Below are positions 47,974 to 59,850 of a stretch of 64,000 bases of DNA, piece by piece. The stretch is from assembly GCF_051622035.1 (NCBI RefSeq), contig NC_135355.1, positions 33,647,986 through 33,711,985 of the forward strand, in the 5' to 3' direction. The translations under genes were made by a program, and so were the position numbers. Each line of letters starts with the position of its first letter. The stretch's first letter is position 1. The stretch is from Arctopsyche grandis. Taxonomy: Eukaryota > Arthropoda > Insecta > Trichoptera > Hydropsychidae. The notes beneath the pieces were generated by a model. It made no database searches and was not told the DNA's origin. It worked only from the letters and a program-made list of their open reading frames with translations.

Positions 47974-48827
47974 ATTGAAAGCTTTCTTTAATATTATATA
48001 TCATAGAGTTTTTAAAAGTATTAACGGACTACGTCGAATATCACAGCACTGGCACTTTGATCCTCGATGTATTTTTTTGTATTTGTACATACATATGTGC
48101 TCTCTGAAAGGTCCGAGTCCAACTGCCACCGTGTCCGCGCGCGTTTCTCTCGCTCTCACTTTGCATTTCGAAATACTCGGACTCGGATTAAAAACTTAAA
48201 CCGTCTACTCACTTATTTTACTAATTGCATCCTAGTATAATTTAAGTGTAAAAATAAACAGATGATCGGGCGTTAACAGCGTTTTTAATATCAGTGATTT
48301 CGTAAAATTTTGTGTTAATTTTGTGTCATATACAAAAGCGTATACGAACGAGATACATCTCCTTACCTGAATACAAAAAAAAAAATAAGGGTCCTTGTTC
48401 GTCAGTCAAAAGTCGGTCCCACAGAAGCAATAAATCTTCCACATAATTGCTTTCAGCCAAAAATTTTTAACGAACTTTACTTAATAGAATAATAGCAAAC
48501 AGAAACGGTGTTTCCCAACTGTCTAATAGTTCTTTTGCATATTTAATTTATATTAAAGTAATTCGTGTAATTTTATATTCTTTACTAAAGTTATTATTAA
48601 AATATTAAATTGCAAACCGCACTCACATATATAAATCCGTTGTCTCCAAAGAGACGTCTCACGATAAAGATCTGTAAAAGTAGTATAACAATTGCTAATC
48701 TATTATTATCATAACTAACTACTTTCACTTACAAAGTAACCCTGTTAAATGGCATGTAATAACTCATAAGTGATCCAAGTGATACCTAGGATGACTATTC
48801 GACAAAGCTGACCACAGAGAAGAGTCT

Positions 48828-49875
48828 ATGGCGGCAAGAACTCACTCCTTGAATGGAATTATCTCTCAAGTACCGCCTTTTTCTCAACACATCTTGGATA
48901 AATGCGAGAAAAATAATATCCAAACCTCCAACAAGGTAAGAGTGACGATGGATGATAGCTTAGCTAATAGAAACCTGTATTTAGCCACGTACAATGTAAG
49001 AACGTTATCGAGTGAAGGAAGTGTGCTTGCATTAGAGAATGAATTAGAAAGTATCAAATGGGATTTAGTAGGACTTAGTGAAGTAAGACGAAAACAGGAA
49101 AACCAAATAATCCTAAAAAGTGGTAACTGTCTCTACTGGAGAGGGCTACCAAATGGTAGAATAGGAGGAGTAGGGTTTCTTATCAATAAGAGAATAGAAA
49201 AAAATATTATAGAAATAAGCGACATATCGGAACGTATGTATGTATACATACGATAATAGCCGCCACCACTTTAAAATAATCATGGGCGACTTTAACGCAA
49301 AAATAGGACAAAAGGCAAACACAGAAAGAGCAGTAGGCAATTTTGGTACCGGCCAAAGAAACGAAAGAGGCGATCGCCTCATAGAATTCGCAAAACACAA
49401 CAGGCTCTTTATCACTAATTCATTTTTCGGGAAAAACACAAACAATAAGTGGACTTGGGAGAGCCCTAAAGGAGACAGAAACGAAATCGATTTCATCCTA
49501 ACAAATGCCCTGCACTCCGTTTAAGACGTTAGTGTTTTAAGTAAAGTAGATATAGGTAGCGATCACAGATTAGTCCGGGCCAAGATGGCCATTAATATAA
49601 ATTGCGAACGTAGGAAATTAATAAAAGGATGTAGTAGCTCTCCAGACTTCGCTCAACTAAGGTCTAGGAAAAAGGAATTCGAACTCGAACTTGGAAATAG
49701 ATACGAGAAATTGAACCCAGAAGCAGACATCGAGGAATTGAACACTGTAATTAGTTCGGCTCTAACCTCAACAGGTAAGAAATTAGGTGGATTCAGGAAA
49801 CAGATTAAGTTAAGCAAAATTTCAGCGGAAACAAAAAACCTAATTAACCTTCCCTTACCGGTAATAGAAACATAG
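48828..49875 (+). pseudogene. RTE-type LINE endonuclease fragment, copy 2
   Basis: Duplicate of 36192-37240 with the same internal deletion and the same in-frame stop before the SDH motif. The decay therefore came before the segmental duplication. Confidence 0.85.
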
Positions 49876-50287
49876 TCGACATTTACTCTAATTGTGTGAA
49901 TATCTCTGTAAATATACTAAATACAGAGTTCATATTTTGGGTATTCCTCAGCAATACATTAATGTATTAGATAGAATTATTATAATATATATGTATTTAT
50001 CTGACGCAACAGAAAAAAGTATGTTATCGAAGAATCGGGCATAATGCGCAAATGCAGTGTGTGTTATTACGTTTTTTCCTTCAGTCGTGTCCCGTTCTCG
50101 GTGCGCGCGTGTTGTTTTTTTCGTTTCGGGGCTTTTTTGTACCGTGTGGACCAGCACTTTATTTGTTTTTCTTGATTATTATATAGTAAATACGGTAATA
50201 ATTATTTAATGTTATTTTTTTTAATTTGCTATGCTACATTGTATATTATATTTATATTTTCAAAGACAATTTTAATTTTAGAAAAAA

Positions 50288-51114
50288 ATGGCTGAAAGAA
50301 ATTTGATGAATGAAGAGGAATATGATAGCGATCTCGATTTTGAAATAAATTATAATTTTACTGATACGGAAGATTTTATTGAAGATATGGAAGATACAGA
50401 TTCGGAATTAGAGGCCAGTGAAAATGAAGACGAAGAAGAAGTGTATACATCGAATCATGGATTTCAATGGAATTCATTACCACCATCATCCTCAAGACGT
50501 AGAGAGTGCAATATTGTCATCAAAAATTCAGGACTTATAGATGGTAGCACTGCTGTAAATACTATTAGAGAAATGTTCTCTTTGTTTATAAATTCAAATA
50601 TGGTGAGAGAAATATGTGAACAAACGAATCGTCAGTTACATCGTACATCCACGAAAATTATCGAGCCGATATTGGCAGTAGAATTGCTTGCATTCATTGG
50701 AATAATGCTTGCGTCTGGCAGAAATAGGACCCGAAAATTAAGCTTAAATGAATTGTGGACTAATGACAGCGCTTTTTGCCACCCATTTTTTACGGCATCT
50801 ATGTCTCGGGATAGGTTCATCACAATATTCAGTCAAATTCGTTTTGACGACAAAGAAACCAGACAAGAAAGAATACACGTGTCGTCTGATAAATTATAAC
50901 CTATCAGGACAATTTTTAATGAATTTGTAGAAGAATGTAAACGTAATTATTCTCCAATTTGCAACATTACTGTGGATGAACGTTTGGCTAACTATAGAGG
51001 CAATTGCCCATTCCGCGTGTATATGAAGTCGAAACCCGGTAGATATGGAATAAAAATGTGGGTATCGGCTGACTCTTCAACAGCATATATATTAAATATA
51101 CAGGTTTATACAGG
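50288..51114 (+). pseudogene. piggyBac transposase, N-terminal half, copy 2
   Basis: Duplicate of 37652-38478 with the same first stop codon (50897-50899). It includes the first catalytic Asp (VDERLANYRG) but ends after NIQVYTG, where the duplication breaks and the sequence turns into a piggyBac flank read the other way. Confidence 0.9.
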
Positions 51115-51564
51115 TATGCCGGGTTGTATGACGTATGACGATACGCATTACAACCAGAGAAATATTATAATTACGAGCGAAAAAAACCTTGTTGTTGTTT
51201 CTTATAAGTCATCACGATAACTACTGTGTTGCCGTCGATGAAATATTTAACAAAAAAAATGTCGGTGATTTGTCAAAGAGTTTTTTTTTCTTTCGTCGAA
51301 ATAAAATTAATAATCACACATTATCCGATAAATTTTACCTCTGAGATTGATTTAATTATTTGATTTATTTCGATGAGAGAAACAATTGAAGACATTATCC
51401 GATAAAATTTACCTCTGAAATGATTTAATTCATTGATTTATTTCGACGAGAGAAACAATTGAAGACTAAAAAAATTTCGTTTGATAAACCGACAACGTGT
51501 CGGGTTGGGACCATCACTCCATCACCTAATCATACTAACACATGATATATTCTCAGTAACTGCA
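51115..51564. repeat. Inverted piggyBac-flank fragment
   Basis: It shares ATTACAACCAGAGAAATATT, the ATTTATTTCGA(T/C)GAGAGAAA repeats and the end CGACAACGTGTCGGG with the inverted copy at 53315-53620. Confidence 0.7.
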
Positions 51565-52362
51565 TGTAGGAATCTCGTCATCGTCATCGTCATCGAAACA
51601 TTCGAGAATATTCCGCAACAACAAACTACATTCCCGAAAACCAGACGTCGCACACCTGCAACCATTATATTAAACTCAAGCGGAACGCCCCTACCAGTCG
51701 AGTGGAACCAAAACGGTCGAAACACGCCGCCACCATTAAACTACATCTAGCGGAACGGCGCCAATCATTCCAGAAAATTCTACGCCTTGACAAAAGTAAA
51801 TTCCTCGTTTACGCATCAACAACCACATGCGCTTACGCATCAACAACCACTTCCATCAATCATTCCAGAAAATTCTACGCCTCGACAAAAGTGCATTCCT
51901 CGCTTACGCATCAACAAACCACCACCATCGATCAGGTAATCCCAGAAACACTATAAAAGGAGGTACAACCCAAACAACGCCAGTCGACCCACAGCAGCAA
52001 GCGTCGACACACAGCAGCAGACCAGTCAACATACAGCTCCTGACCAGCCACCACTACACTACGCGGACTTGGAAGATCAACCAGCCGGACGAGCCAGCAA
52101 CACACTGCCGTATCCAGAGACCTTCCGAACATAGCCGAACAACGAGCCAGCAACACACTGCCGCATCCAGAGACCTTCTGAACATAGCTGAATGCCGAGC
52201 CAGCGACACTCTACCATATCCAGAGACCGCTGAACGACATACTTTTGCCCACAAATACCATACCTTTGTACAACCATAGGCAAACAATAAAACTTTATAA
52301 AACTAGCACAACAGTGTTTCGTTAGGCCGGGATACGGTCAACACACATGTACCCCGCCTACA
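51565..52362 (+). mobile_element. Solo LTR, family B, second copy
   Basis: 798 bp, starting TGTAGGAATCTCGTCATCG and ending CCCCGCCTACA. Flanks are TGCA and TGCG (one change from a 4-bp duplication). The uninterrupted target (AGTAACTGCGCATTACGG) is seen at 32058-32076 and inverted at 53265. Confidence 0.85.
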
Positions 52363-52868
52363 TGCGCATTACGGGGAAGTAAAAATAATAATTCTTTGAT
52401 TTTTTTTCGATCTTAGTGCGTATCTACGTAAGTCAAAACATCTTCGACAAACAAAAGTCGAGGATTACCTGTATGTGATTGTTGATTGCTGATAGAACCC
52501 CTGTCATTTATACTAATTTAATAACGCCCGCGATGTGTACGATAAAAAGTAAATTATTCATTTGAAATAAAGAAAATTTTGGAGACGGTTGAGAAGCCCT
52601 GCCATATAAACTAATGCAATGTAATCTGCAGTTCATATGCTCAGAAAGTTTTTTTTTTCAATTTAAATACGTAAATATTGGATACGGTTGAGAACCCCTG
52701 ACATTCATACTAATTCAATGACATCTTAAAATGATATTCAATGAGTCAAAATGACATTCGCTTAAAATGTAATTGTTCAATTTAAATAAGAATATGTTGG
52801 TACGGTTGAGAACACCTTTAATGTATAATAATTTAATAACATCCGCGATCTATACGATAAAAAAGTAG
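52363..52868 (-). repeat. Inverted copy of the hAT-end-motif array
   Basis: After a fragment of the GTACG-end element (to about 52490) come four units with AGAACCCCTGTCAT-type motifs (52495, 52595, 52690, 52808), the reverse complement of 26120-26665. Confidence 0.75.
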
Positions 52869-54163
52869 TGTTATGCTGCGTACGGACCAAACCAACGACG
52901 ATTTTGGTCCAACGATTTAACCTGCAGGATAAAACCAGTAGCGTACAAAATATCGAAATAAAAATTAAATTTAAAAATTGAAATTAAATATCAAAATTAA
53001 AAATATTTTTATTATATTAAAATTAAATTCAAATATCAAAATAAAATTATAATCAATATATTATAATTAAAATAAAATATTGAAAGTTAAAACAGAAAAT
53101 GCCCAATTTAAATAAATTTTCGAGATTGACCTAAAATTAGATCATCAACAATCACATACAGGTAATCCTCGACTTTTGTTTGTCGAAGATGTTTTGACTT
53201 ACGTAGATACGCACTAAGATCGAAAAAAAAATCAAAGAATTATTATTTTTACTTCCCCGTAATGCGCAGTTACTGAGAATATATCATGTGTTAGTATGGG
53301 TGACCGAGTGATGGTTTCAACCCGACATGTTGTCGGTTTATCAAAGGAAATTTTTTTGTCTTCAATTGTTTCTCTCGTCGAAATAAATCAATTAATTAAA
53401 TCATTTCAGAGGTAAATTTTATCGGATAATGTCTTCAATTGTTTCTCTCGTCGAAATAAATCAAATAATTAAATCCATCTCAGAGGTAAAATTTATCGGA
53501 TAATGTGTGATTATTAATTTTATTTCGACGAAAGAAAAAAAAACCCTTTGACAAATCACCGACATTTTTTTTGTTAAATATTTCATCGACGGCGAAACAC
53601 ATTGGTGTATCGTGACGACTTATAAGAAACAATAACAAGGTTTTTTTCGCTCGTAATTATAATATTTCTCTGGTTGTAATGCATATCTTCGTAATTCAAA
53701 ACATTGTTGTGATTCAAAACATCAACGATGATCTAATTTTAGCTCAATCTCGCTCGTTAGCTTAATTTTGATATTTAATTTCAATTTTTTTATTTAATTT
53801 TTATTTCGATATTTTGTACGCTACTGGTTTTAAAAGTTGGCCCAAAATCGTCGTTGGTTAAATATTTCCGAAGGGGGAAACACAGTAGTATATCGTGACG
53901 ACTTATAAGAAACAATAACAAGGCTTTTTTCGCTCGTAATTATAATATTTCTCTGGTTGTAATGCGTATATTCGTAATTCAAAACATTGTTGTGATTCAA
54001 AACATCAACGATGATCTAATTTTAGCTCAATCTCGCTCGTTAGCTTAATTTTGATGTTTAATTTCAATTTTTTTATTTAATTTTTATTTCAATATTTTGT
54101 ACGCTACTGGTTTTAAAAGTTGGCCCAAAATCGTCGTTGGTTTGGTGCGTACGGACCATTACG
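52869..54163. repeat. Composite AT-rich element with GTACG-type ends
   Basis: It begins TGCTGCGTACGGACCAAACC and ends GGTTTGGTGCGTACGGACCA. The inner ends share AACCAACGACGATTTTGG inverted. A block of about 284 bp is repeated in tandem near 53590 and 53876, as at 43.2-43.7 kb. Non-coding. Confidence 0.6.
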
Positions 54164-54233
54164 TACGCCGCGGATTAAGCGAATAGAATCCCAGAGACTA
54201 TGTGACCGTTCAAGGGTTATCTGTTATCGGATT

Positions 54234-57200
54234 GCATATCTAAGTTTCCCATCCGAATTGACGTAATTACTACAACTCGCCACCGGTGTCGCGTCGATAG
54301 CTCACACAAACAGACATTTGTTTAAGTTTTTACACTTGACATTTGACGTGTGTGCATTCATACCTACCGCGACATATATAATCCATTCATGAGTCACTCA
54401 GTCAGTCACTTTTCTTCGAAGCCGCTGATATAGCTGAACGCATATCTAACATCTACTGCCCCTCCTCTATCATCTCCAACTTTTATAAAGAATACAAACA
54501 TAACCCCGTGGGTTCCACATCAGATGACGGCTTATCCATAAAGCTTTTTGCCGGGATGGATTTCATTGTATGCTGGTCTAACAAATTCAAGGTGGATCGT
54601 TTCCAAGTCCTTTCAATGCTATTTTCATAGTATAGTGGATGAGGTGGAGGCAGTTCAACAGCATGCTGCATTTTTATATGAAAGAGGTGGAAAAATGACT
54701 AGTATGATCAAGGTAATGAATATTATGACAATGAACATTTTATAAAGTTACATATGTACATAATAAATTTATAATTGTTTTCTTACAGAAAATATACATT
54801 CAATGTATAGGGAGAATAGGAGGCGCCAAAATTAAATTTATAGAAAATCCCTTTACTGTAATAATCACAACTCCGCTAATGAAGACAGACCAAACCATAA
54901 TTACATATTTATTGACTCAACGTCATCCTGTGATTTGCAACAACACACTATAACTTTTGTTCTGACAGAAAGTATAGCCAGCGCTGTTCCATTAGCAGTT
55001 ATCACTACTAAAGTCTAACAACTTTTGAGAATTTTTCAGCATTTGCTCTTTTGAAAGATTTCTGGGGAACATAAATCCAAAATATATAGTGACTGCCGAT
55101 TCTCATGCCGAACGCTTAGCTCTCACTAATGTTGTTAAGGATTTGGAGATGGATCTATGATTGGAGTTTTAATAGTGGATAGACAGATACTAAATATATT
55201 ATTTAAAAATATAATTATTTCCAACTCATCCCATCTCATGAAGCTGAAATAAACTTTATTATATTTAATAGTTCAGAGGTATGCAGAAAATACTTAGACT
55301 GGTTTAAACTTTTGTTTTCCATAAAAATATTGTTTATTTATAGTTCCAAACTGACTAAAATATCACGATTAGATTATAACCTTGTTTTCACATTGTTCTA
55401 CCAGAACTTAAAATTGATACATGATTTTTTTTGTATATATGTATGTATCTTCATATTTTTTAAATTATGTATATATGTTTTTACCTTTTCTAAATAATTA
55501 ATGTTTTACATATATTGTTTGTTTATAATGTTTTACCTTTATTACTTATTTATATTGTTAAAAGCAATTTTTCTTAAGATGTGTAATTCTCTGTTATTCT
55601 CATAATTACATATATGACTTAAATATTAATCAGCTAATCACTCACCATATAAAGTTTATCTCTTTTAATTCAAATAATTTAATGGTTCTTATCATTGTCT
55701 TTTACCTATTCTCTTGCGAAAAGTCCACTATCGATATTGTGTCTTAAAACTCATGAAAAGAATTCACCGAAGAACGGAGACATCTGATTTTATTTTATTT
55801 TGTGATTCTTCAATGATTCAATGTTGAAATCACTTATTTCATGTGTCTTTTTTGTATTTTACATTAATGAATATATATTTTTTGTTACGATTGTTTTAAA
55901 TGTTATTAAAATTATATTTTAATGCTTTTATATGAATAAATGCTATTCTGTTGCTTGAGTGGCCCGTATTTAAACCCAATTACCTGACTCTTATTTCAAT
56001 TTAAAACCGAAAAATCAAGGTGGACGAGAAATGGTCAAGCATCAAAAAAAAAAAAAAATAGCCAATGTTTGGGAATTCCGAGTCAGATTATATTTACACG
56101 ATCAATCATAAATTGGGATTTATTTCAGCGAATTAAGATTTCGAAACATACTTAAGTAATTATAACTCTATAAAATTGCATTATGATACAGTTATTTTCT
56201 TTCTTAAATATAACATGTAAATTAAAAAGCAGAAATAGTAGATTGTAAGCAGAATATACTACGATGACAATTCATATGTGTGTAGCGGCTGGCGAGCTTT
56301 TCTGAAATAAAATTATTGTGTGGAGCGAATAGCTTGTTACAGGGGCGAGGAAGAGATGATAAAAATTATAACCATTATTCTCAAATGCTTATATTATATT
56401 TTCCAAATAGCAGTTTTGTGTAAACAAGATTTAGGTAGACAAGTTTTGAAAGGAGTATCTATACAATCAGAATGATATTTGACAGTTTAGATTTGAATAG
56501 GATGTGTGATTGTAGAGTGTTGAAACAATAAAGGTTTTATTTGTTTATTTAAGATATAGCCAAGCTTAATAACTAATTATATTCAATCACACAAATAATA
56601 ATGTATTAATATATTTATGTAAATGTAACCCTCTGTGGTGACCGCCGGGGTTCTGGCAGTACCAATGTGATGCCCGGTCAGTCACCGTTTTGCGGGAAGC
56701 ATTCTCTTCGTCAGAATAAACAACACCGTCACTGTTGCACTCGCCTTCCCCCATACCTCTAATAAAATATCTATCGAAATACCTAGGTAACATTTTCTTA
56801 TCTAACTTATAAATAAAAACCGACATATATATTTTCAGAGTATCATCAAATTTATAAAATACTTTAACACGGATCTTATACTAATATACCTATTTATGTA
56901 CATCTAAGATACTCTTCGTGGCTCTATTCTGTAATTTTTGTAGCCTATCTTAGCCTAGCCTACAGAAAAGATCCACAACACATAAAATGTGGTCGGACAA
57001 TTGCATTATATATGATAACTGCCTCCACCACATCCACTATACTATGAAAATAGCATTGAAATCAGTGGAACCCAATCACGGGAATGTTTATCGACTTGGA
57101 AACGATCCACCTTGAATTTGTTAGACCAGCATACAATGAAATCCATCCCGGCAAAAAGCTTTATGGATAAGCCGTCATCTGATGTGGAACCCACGGGGTT

Positions 57201-57467
57201 ATGTTTGTATTCTTTATAAAAGTTGGACATGATAGAGGAGGGGCAGTAGATGTTAGATATGCGTTCAGCTATATCAGCGGCTTCGAAGAAAAGTGACTGA
57301 CTGACTGACTCATGAATGGATTATATATGTCGCGGTATGAATGCACACACGTCAAATGTCAAATGTAAAAACGTAAACAAATGTCTGTTTGTTTGAGTGT
57401 GTGTGTGAGCTATCGACGCGATAAGTACTAGTAATAGCGTAAATTCGGATGGGAAACTTAGATATGC
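54234..57467 (+). mobile_element. Mutator-like element (MULE), 3.2 kb, long inverted ends, 9-bp TSD
   Basis: The ends are inverted repeats of about 420-450 bp (54234-54651 and 57019-57467), both starting GCATATCTAAGTTTCCCATC. TATCGGATT flanks both sides (54225-54233, 57468-57476), a perfect 9-bp target duplication as made by Mutator-type transposases. Inside, 54650-55160 keeps pieces of a transposase gene: VQQHAAFLYERGGKM, a GTAATG donor and TTACAG acceptor, then GAKIKFIENPFTVIITTPLM, TITFVLTESIASAVPLAVIT and NPKYIVTADSHAERLALTN, which I read as the MULE transposase core with its Asp-containing TADS segment. Stops and frameshifts show the gene is dead. Confidence 0.85.
56590..57015 (-). mobile_element. 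LINE reverse-transcriptase C-terminal fragment inside the MULE
   Basis: The minus strand reads IYNAIVRPHFMCCGSF, DRLQKLQNRATKSIL (with stops between), and then MSVFIYKLDKKMLPRYFDRY, the order expected for the thumb and C-terminal region of jockey/CR1-type reverse transcriptases. It lies just inside the right inverted end of the MULE. Confidence 0.7.
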
Positions 57468-57804
57468 TATCGGATTAACTATGTAAGTGCTTGCACTTAC
57501 TTCCAGGATTATATCTGGACTCTAAGTGCATTTAGGCTAAACAATGACCGTTATTAGTTATTTCTCAGAATCAGTACGGGAAGACCCAATGTCGTGGAAA
57601 TACATATCCGAATACGTGACTATACAACAGGTAAACAGATTAGGCGCCCTGAGAGATCTACCCCTTATAAGGCAGTACGTAGGCGATATCATGTCATTCT
57701 GGACGGAGCAGTGACAGTGTGTGTAACTCCTTAATCATCAATAAATGCTGTGAAACGACTGTTGGCCTTTTACTTGGATCTTCCACCCACCCGTACGCAA
57801 CAGT

Positions 57805-58030
57805 ACCATATACATCGATAAATATAATACAATAAAAAGTTACTTTTGCCATTAAAATAGGATAATTTAGGATTTTTGAACATTTTGTCGCTTGAACATT
57901 ATTTCCGTTTACATTTTGGCGCGGGTACATTTTGTCGCGTGAACATTTTGTCGCGGGTACATTTTGTCAGTGCACTAATTTTCGGGTACATTTTGTCGTT
58001 GAGCCTTTTGGACTTGCACCAATTGTCGTG
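57805..58030 (-). repeat. Inverted copy of the GACAAAATGT motif array
   Basis: At least six copies of ACATTTTGTCGC-like motif between 57880 and 58000, the reverse complement of 25945-26090 including the flanking block TCCTAAATTATCCTATTTTA. Confidence 0.8.
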
Positions 58031-58213
58031 TAACCCTATTAGCTGCATAGAATCGTGCCACACGGTATAGCGTGTATTTATGCAACAGCGGTCGACAACC
58101 TTTAGCTTCTAAGGTCGATAGACATTTTTCGAAATTCGAATTAATATATAATGTCTTCAATTAAAATAGTATTTTAACATATAATGAAATATCGGCGCGA
58201 TTCTATGCACTAA

Positions 58214-58314
58214 GGGCAGGGCCGCACCGCTCAACTCGCGAACAACTTGGTTGAGGGCGACCAGACCAATGCACGCAGGTAGTACGGACATAGTTGTACG
58301 GTGCGGCCCGGCCC
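58214..58314. mobile_element. 101-bp MITE with TAA target duplication
   Basis: The ends GGGCAGGGCCGCACCG and CGGTGCGGCCCGGCCC are inverted copies of each other. TAA flanks both (58211-58213, 58315-58317). Two copies of CAGCGGTCGACAACCT (58084, 58323) bracket it and look like hAT-type ends in direct orientation. Confidence 0.75.
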
Positions 58315-58410
58315 TAATGGAACAGCGGTCGACAACCTCTGCCACAGGTGTTATTAAATGCATTCTTGTGGAAGTTACTAATGTTTAAATATTGTAATAG
58401 TTAATGATGG

Positions 58411-59215
58411 TGTAGGCGGGGTTGGAAGTGTTGACCGTATCCCACTTTAACGAAACACTGTTGTGTTTGTTTTAAGTTGTTTTATTGTTTGCCTTAATAT
58501 TGTACAAGTGTATTAGAATATTTGGGGAAGTTTTCTTGAAGTGGCTATTGACTGTTGACTTGGTGTCGTGATGGCCGCTGGATCTGCAATGTGTCGTTGC
58601 TCTGGATCCGGCTATGTTCAGAAGGTCTCTGGATATGGCAGTGTGTTGCTGGCTCGGCATTCAGCTATGTTCAGATGTCTCTGGATATGGCAGTGTGTTG
58701 CTGGCTCGGCATTCGGCTATGTTCAGAAGGTCTCTGGATATGGCAGTGTATTGCTGGCTCGGCATTCGGCTATGTTCAGCAGGTCTCTGGATACTGCAGT
58801 GTGTTGCTGGCTCGTTCGGCTGGTCCGCTGCTGTGTGTCGACTCTTGTTGCTGTGGGTCGACTGAAGTTGTTTGGGTGGGACCTCCTTTTATATTGTTTT
58901 TGGGGATCCACGTGACTCGTCGCAGGTGGTGTTTATGTGTGCGAGGAATGTGGTTTGTCGATTAGGGTGGACGTTTCTCGAATGTTTGGCGTCGTTCCAC
59001 TCGATTTAGTTTAATGGCTGCAGGTGTTCTTCGATTTCGTGTCGTTCTGCTTGGCTTGTTGGGGCGGAATATGCTTGAATGTTTGGCGTCGTTCCACTCG
59101 ATTTAGTTTAATGGCTGCAGGTGTTCTTCGACTTGAGATGACGTCAATGGTTGAGCGTGAGAAATGTATTCTCCGTCGCAGTAGATGTTTTGATGACGGT
59201 GACGAGATTCCTACA
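58411..59215 (-). mobile_element. Solo LTR, family B, third copy
   Basis: 805 bp on the minus strand, between TGTAGGCGGGG and GAGATTCCTACA, flanked by ATGG on both sides (58407-58410, 59216-59219). It has more of the tandem GCTCGGCATTC(A/G)GCTATGTT units than the copy at 15772. Confidence 0.88.
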
Positions 59216-59219
59216 ATGG

Positions 59220-59640
59220 TTTTATTATAGTAACATAAAATAAATAACAAAAAATGTCCAATAAAATAAAGTTATAAATAAAATAAAACTTCAGTGCATG
59301 TAAAAGGTGCATAAACTGATTGCGTACCAATGCCTACCACTTTTGGGCAATCCCAACTTCCCCGCTAGTTAAACCCCCCGCTCCCCTCAGTAAGTGGTGA
59401 CAAGATCTCCGACCAAAAATGTATTGTAAGGTTCATCTAGGTTATTCTATATCAATGATCACGACACTCAGAATTGAGCAAACGAAAAAATAGAAAATAG
59501 ACGTGTAGGAATACTTGAATAAAGCACAACGAGTAGCCCGAAAAGATTAAACAAGCCTAATCTAAGCATTCGCGTAAATGGCGACGTAGCATTCTCGCAG
59601 AAATCAATGCAAAGCATGTTTCGCACGGTGCGGTTACCAG
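59220..59640. other. No gene seen; single foldback arm
   Basis: 59355-59420 matches one arm of the hairpin at 10585-10766 (CCGCTAGTTAAACC, CCCCTCAGTAAGTGG). The rest is unassigned. Confidence 0.5.
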
Positions 59641-59689
59641 CAGTGTTGAATGCGAATGACGTTTCACCATTGGCATCGTGTGTGGTGGT

Positions 59690-59850
59690 AGTGGTGTTCG
59701 TGTCAGTGTAGTGCAGTTCAGCTGCAGAGAGCGATCGTTGCGGTCCGTCAGCTCTCGGATCCCGTTATTCAGCTCGCTCTCGTCACTTGGGTGTGGCCTT
59801 TCAAATAACCGACTGCGAATTGTAAATACCGAACGGCAAAATACATCTCG
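59690..59850 (+). promoter_or_regulatory. Probable promoter and non-coding first exon of the dynein intermediate chain gene
   Basis: CpG-containing block with TCAGT and TTCAG initiator-like sequences near 59702-59720, then an exon-like stretch ending at the donor CATCTCG/GTAAGA (59850/59851). The coding exon at 62210 is preceded by an acceptor (TTTTTCAG at 62197-62204) and six untranslated bases, so an upstream non-coding exon is required and this is the best candidate. Confidence 0.5.

Larger units (their letters stand above)
43581..51114. repeat. Tandem duplication, unit 2 (truncated)
   Basis: Second copy of 30944-38478. At the right it leaves the match within the transposase codons at ACAGGTATG (51108-51116) and joins an inverted piggyBac flank. 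The 3' part of unit 1, including the LTR element, is not repeated. Confidence 0.92.
54164..57804 (+). mobile_element. Family A LTR interrupted by a Mutator-like element
   Basis: 54164-54233 (TACGTACGCCGCGGATTAAG onward) and 57477-57804 (ending CACCCGTACGCAACA) match the two parts of the 383-bp LTR at 39126/42148. The gap is filled by the element at 54234-57467. The left LTR tip is changed. Confidence 0.75.

Noticed and set aside
57042-57230. A separate gene reading FAGMDFIVCWSNKFKVDRFQ on the minus strand
   Set aside because: It is the inverted end of the MULE; the same segment is at the left end in the other orientation, so it is element sequence.
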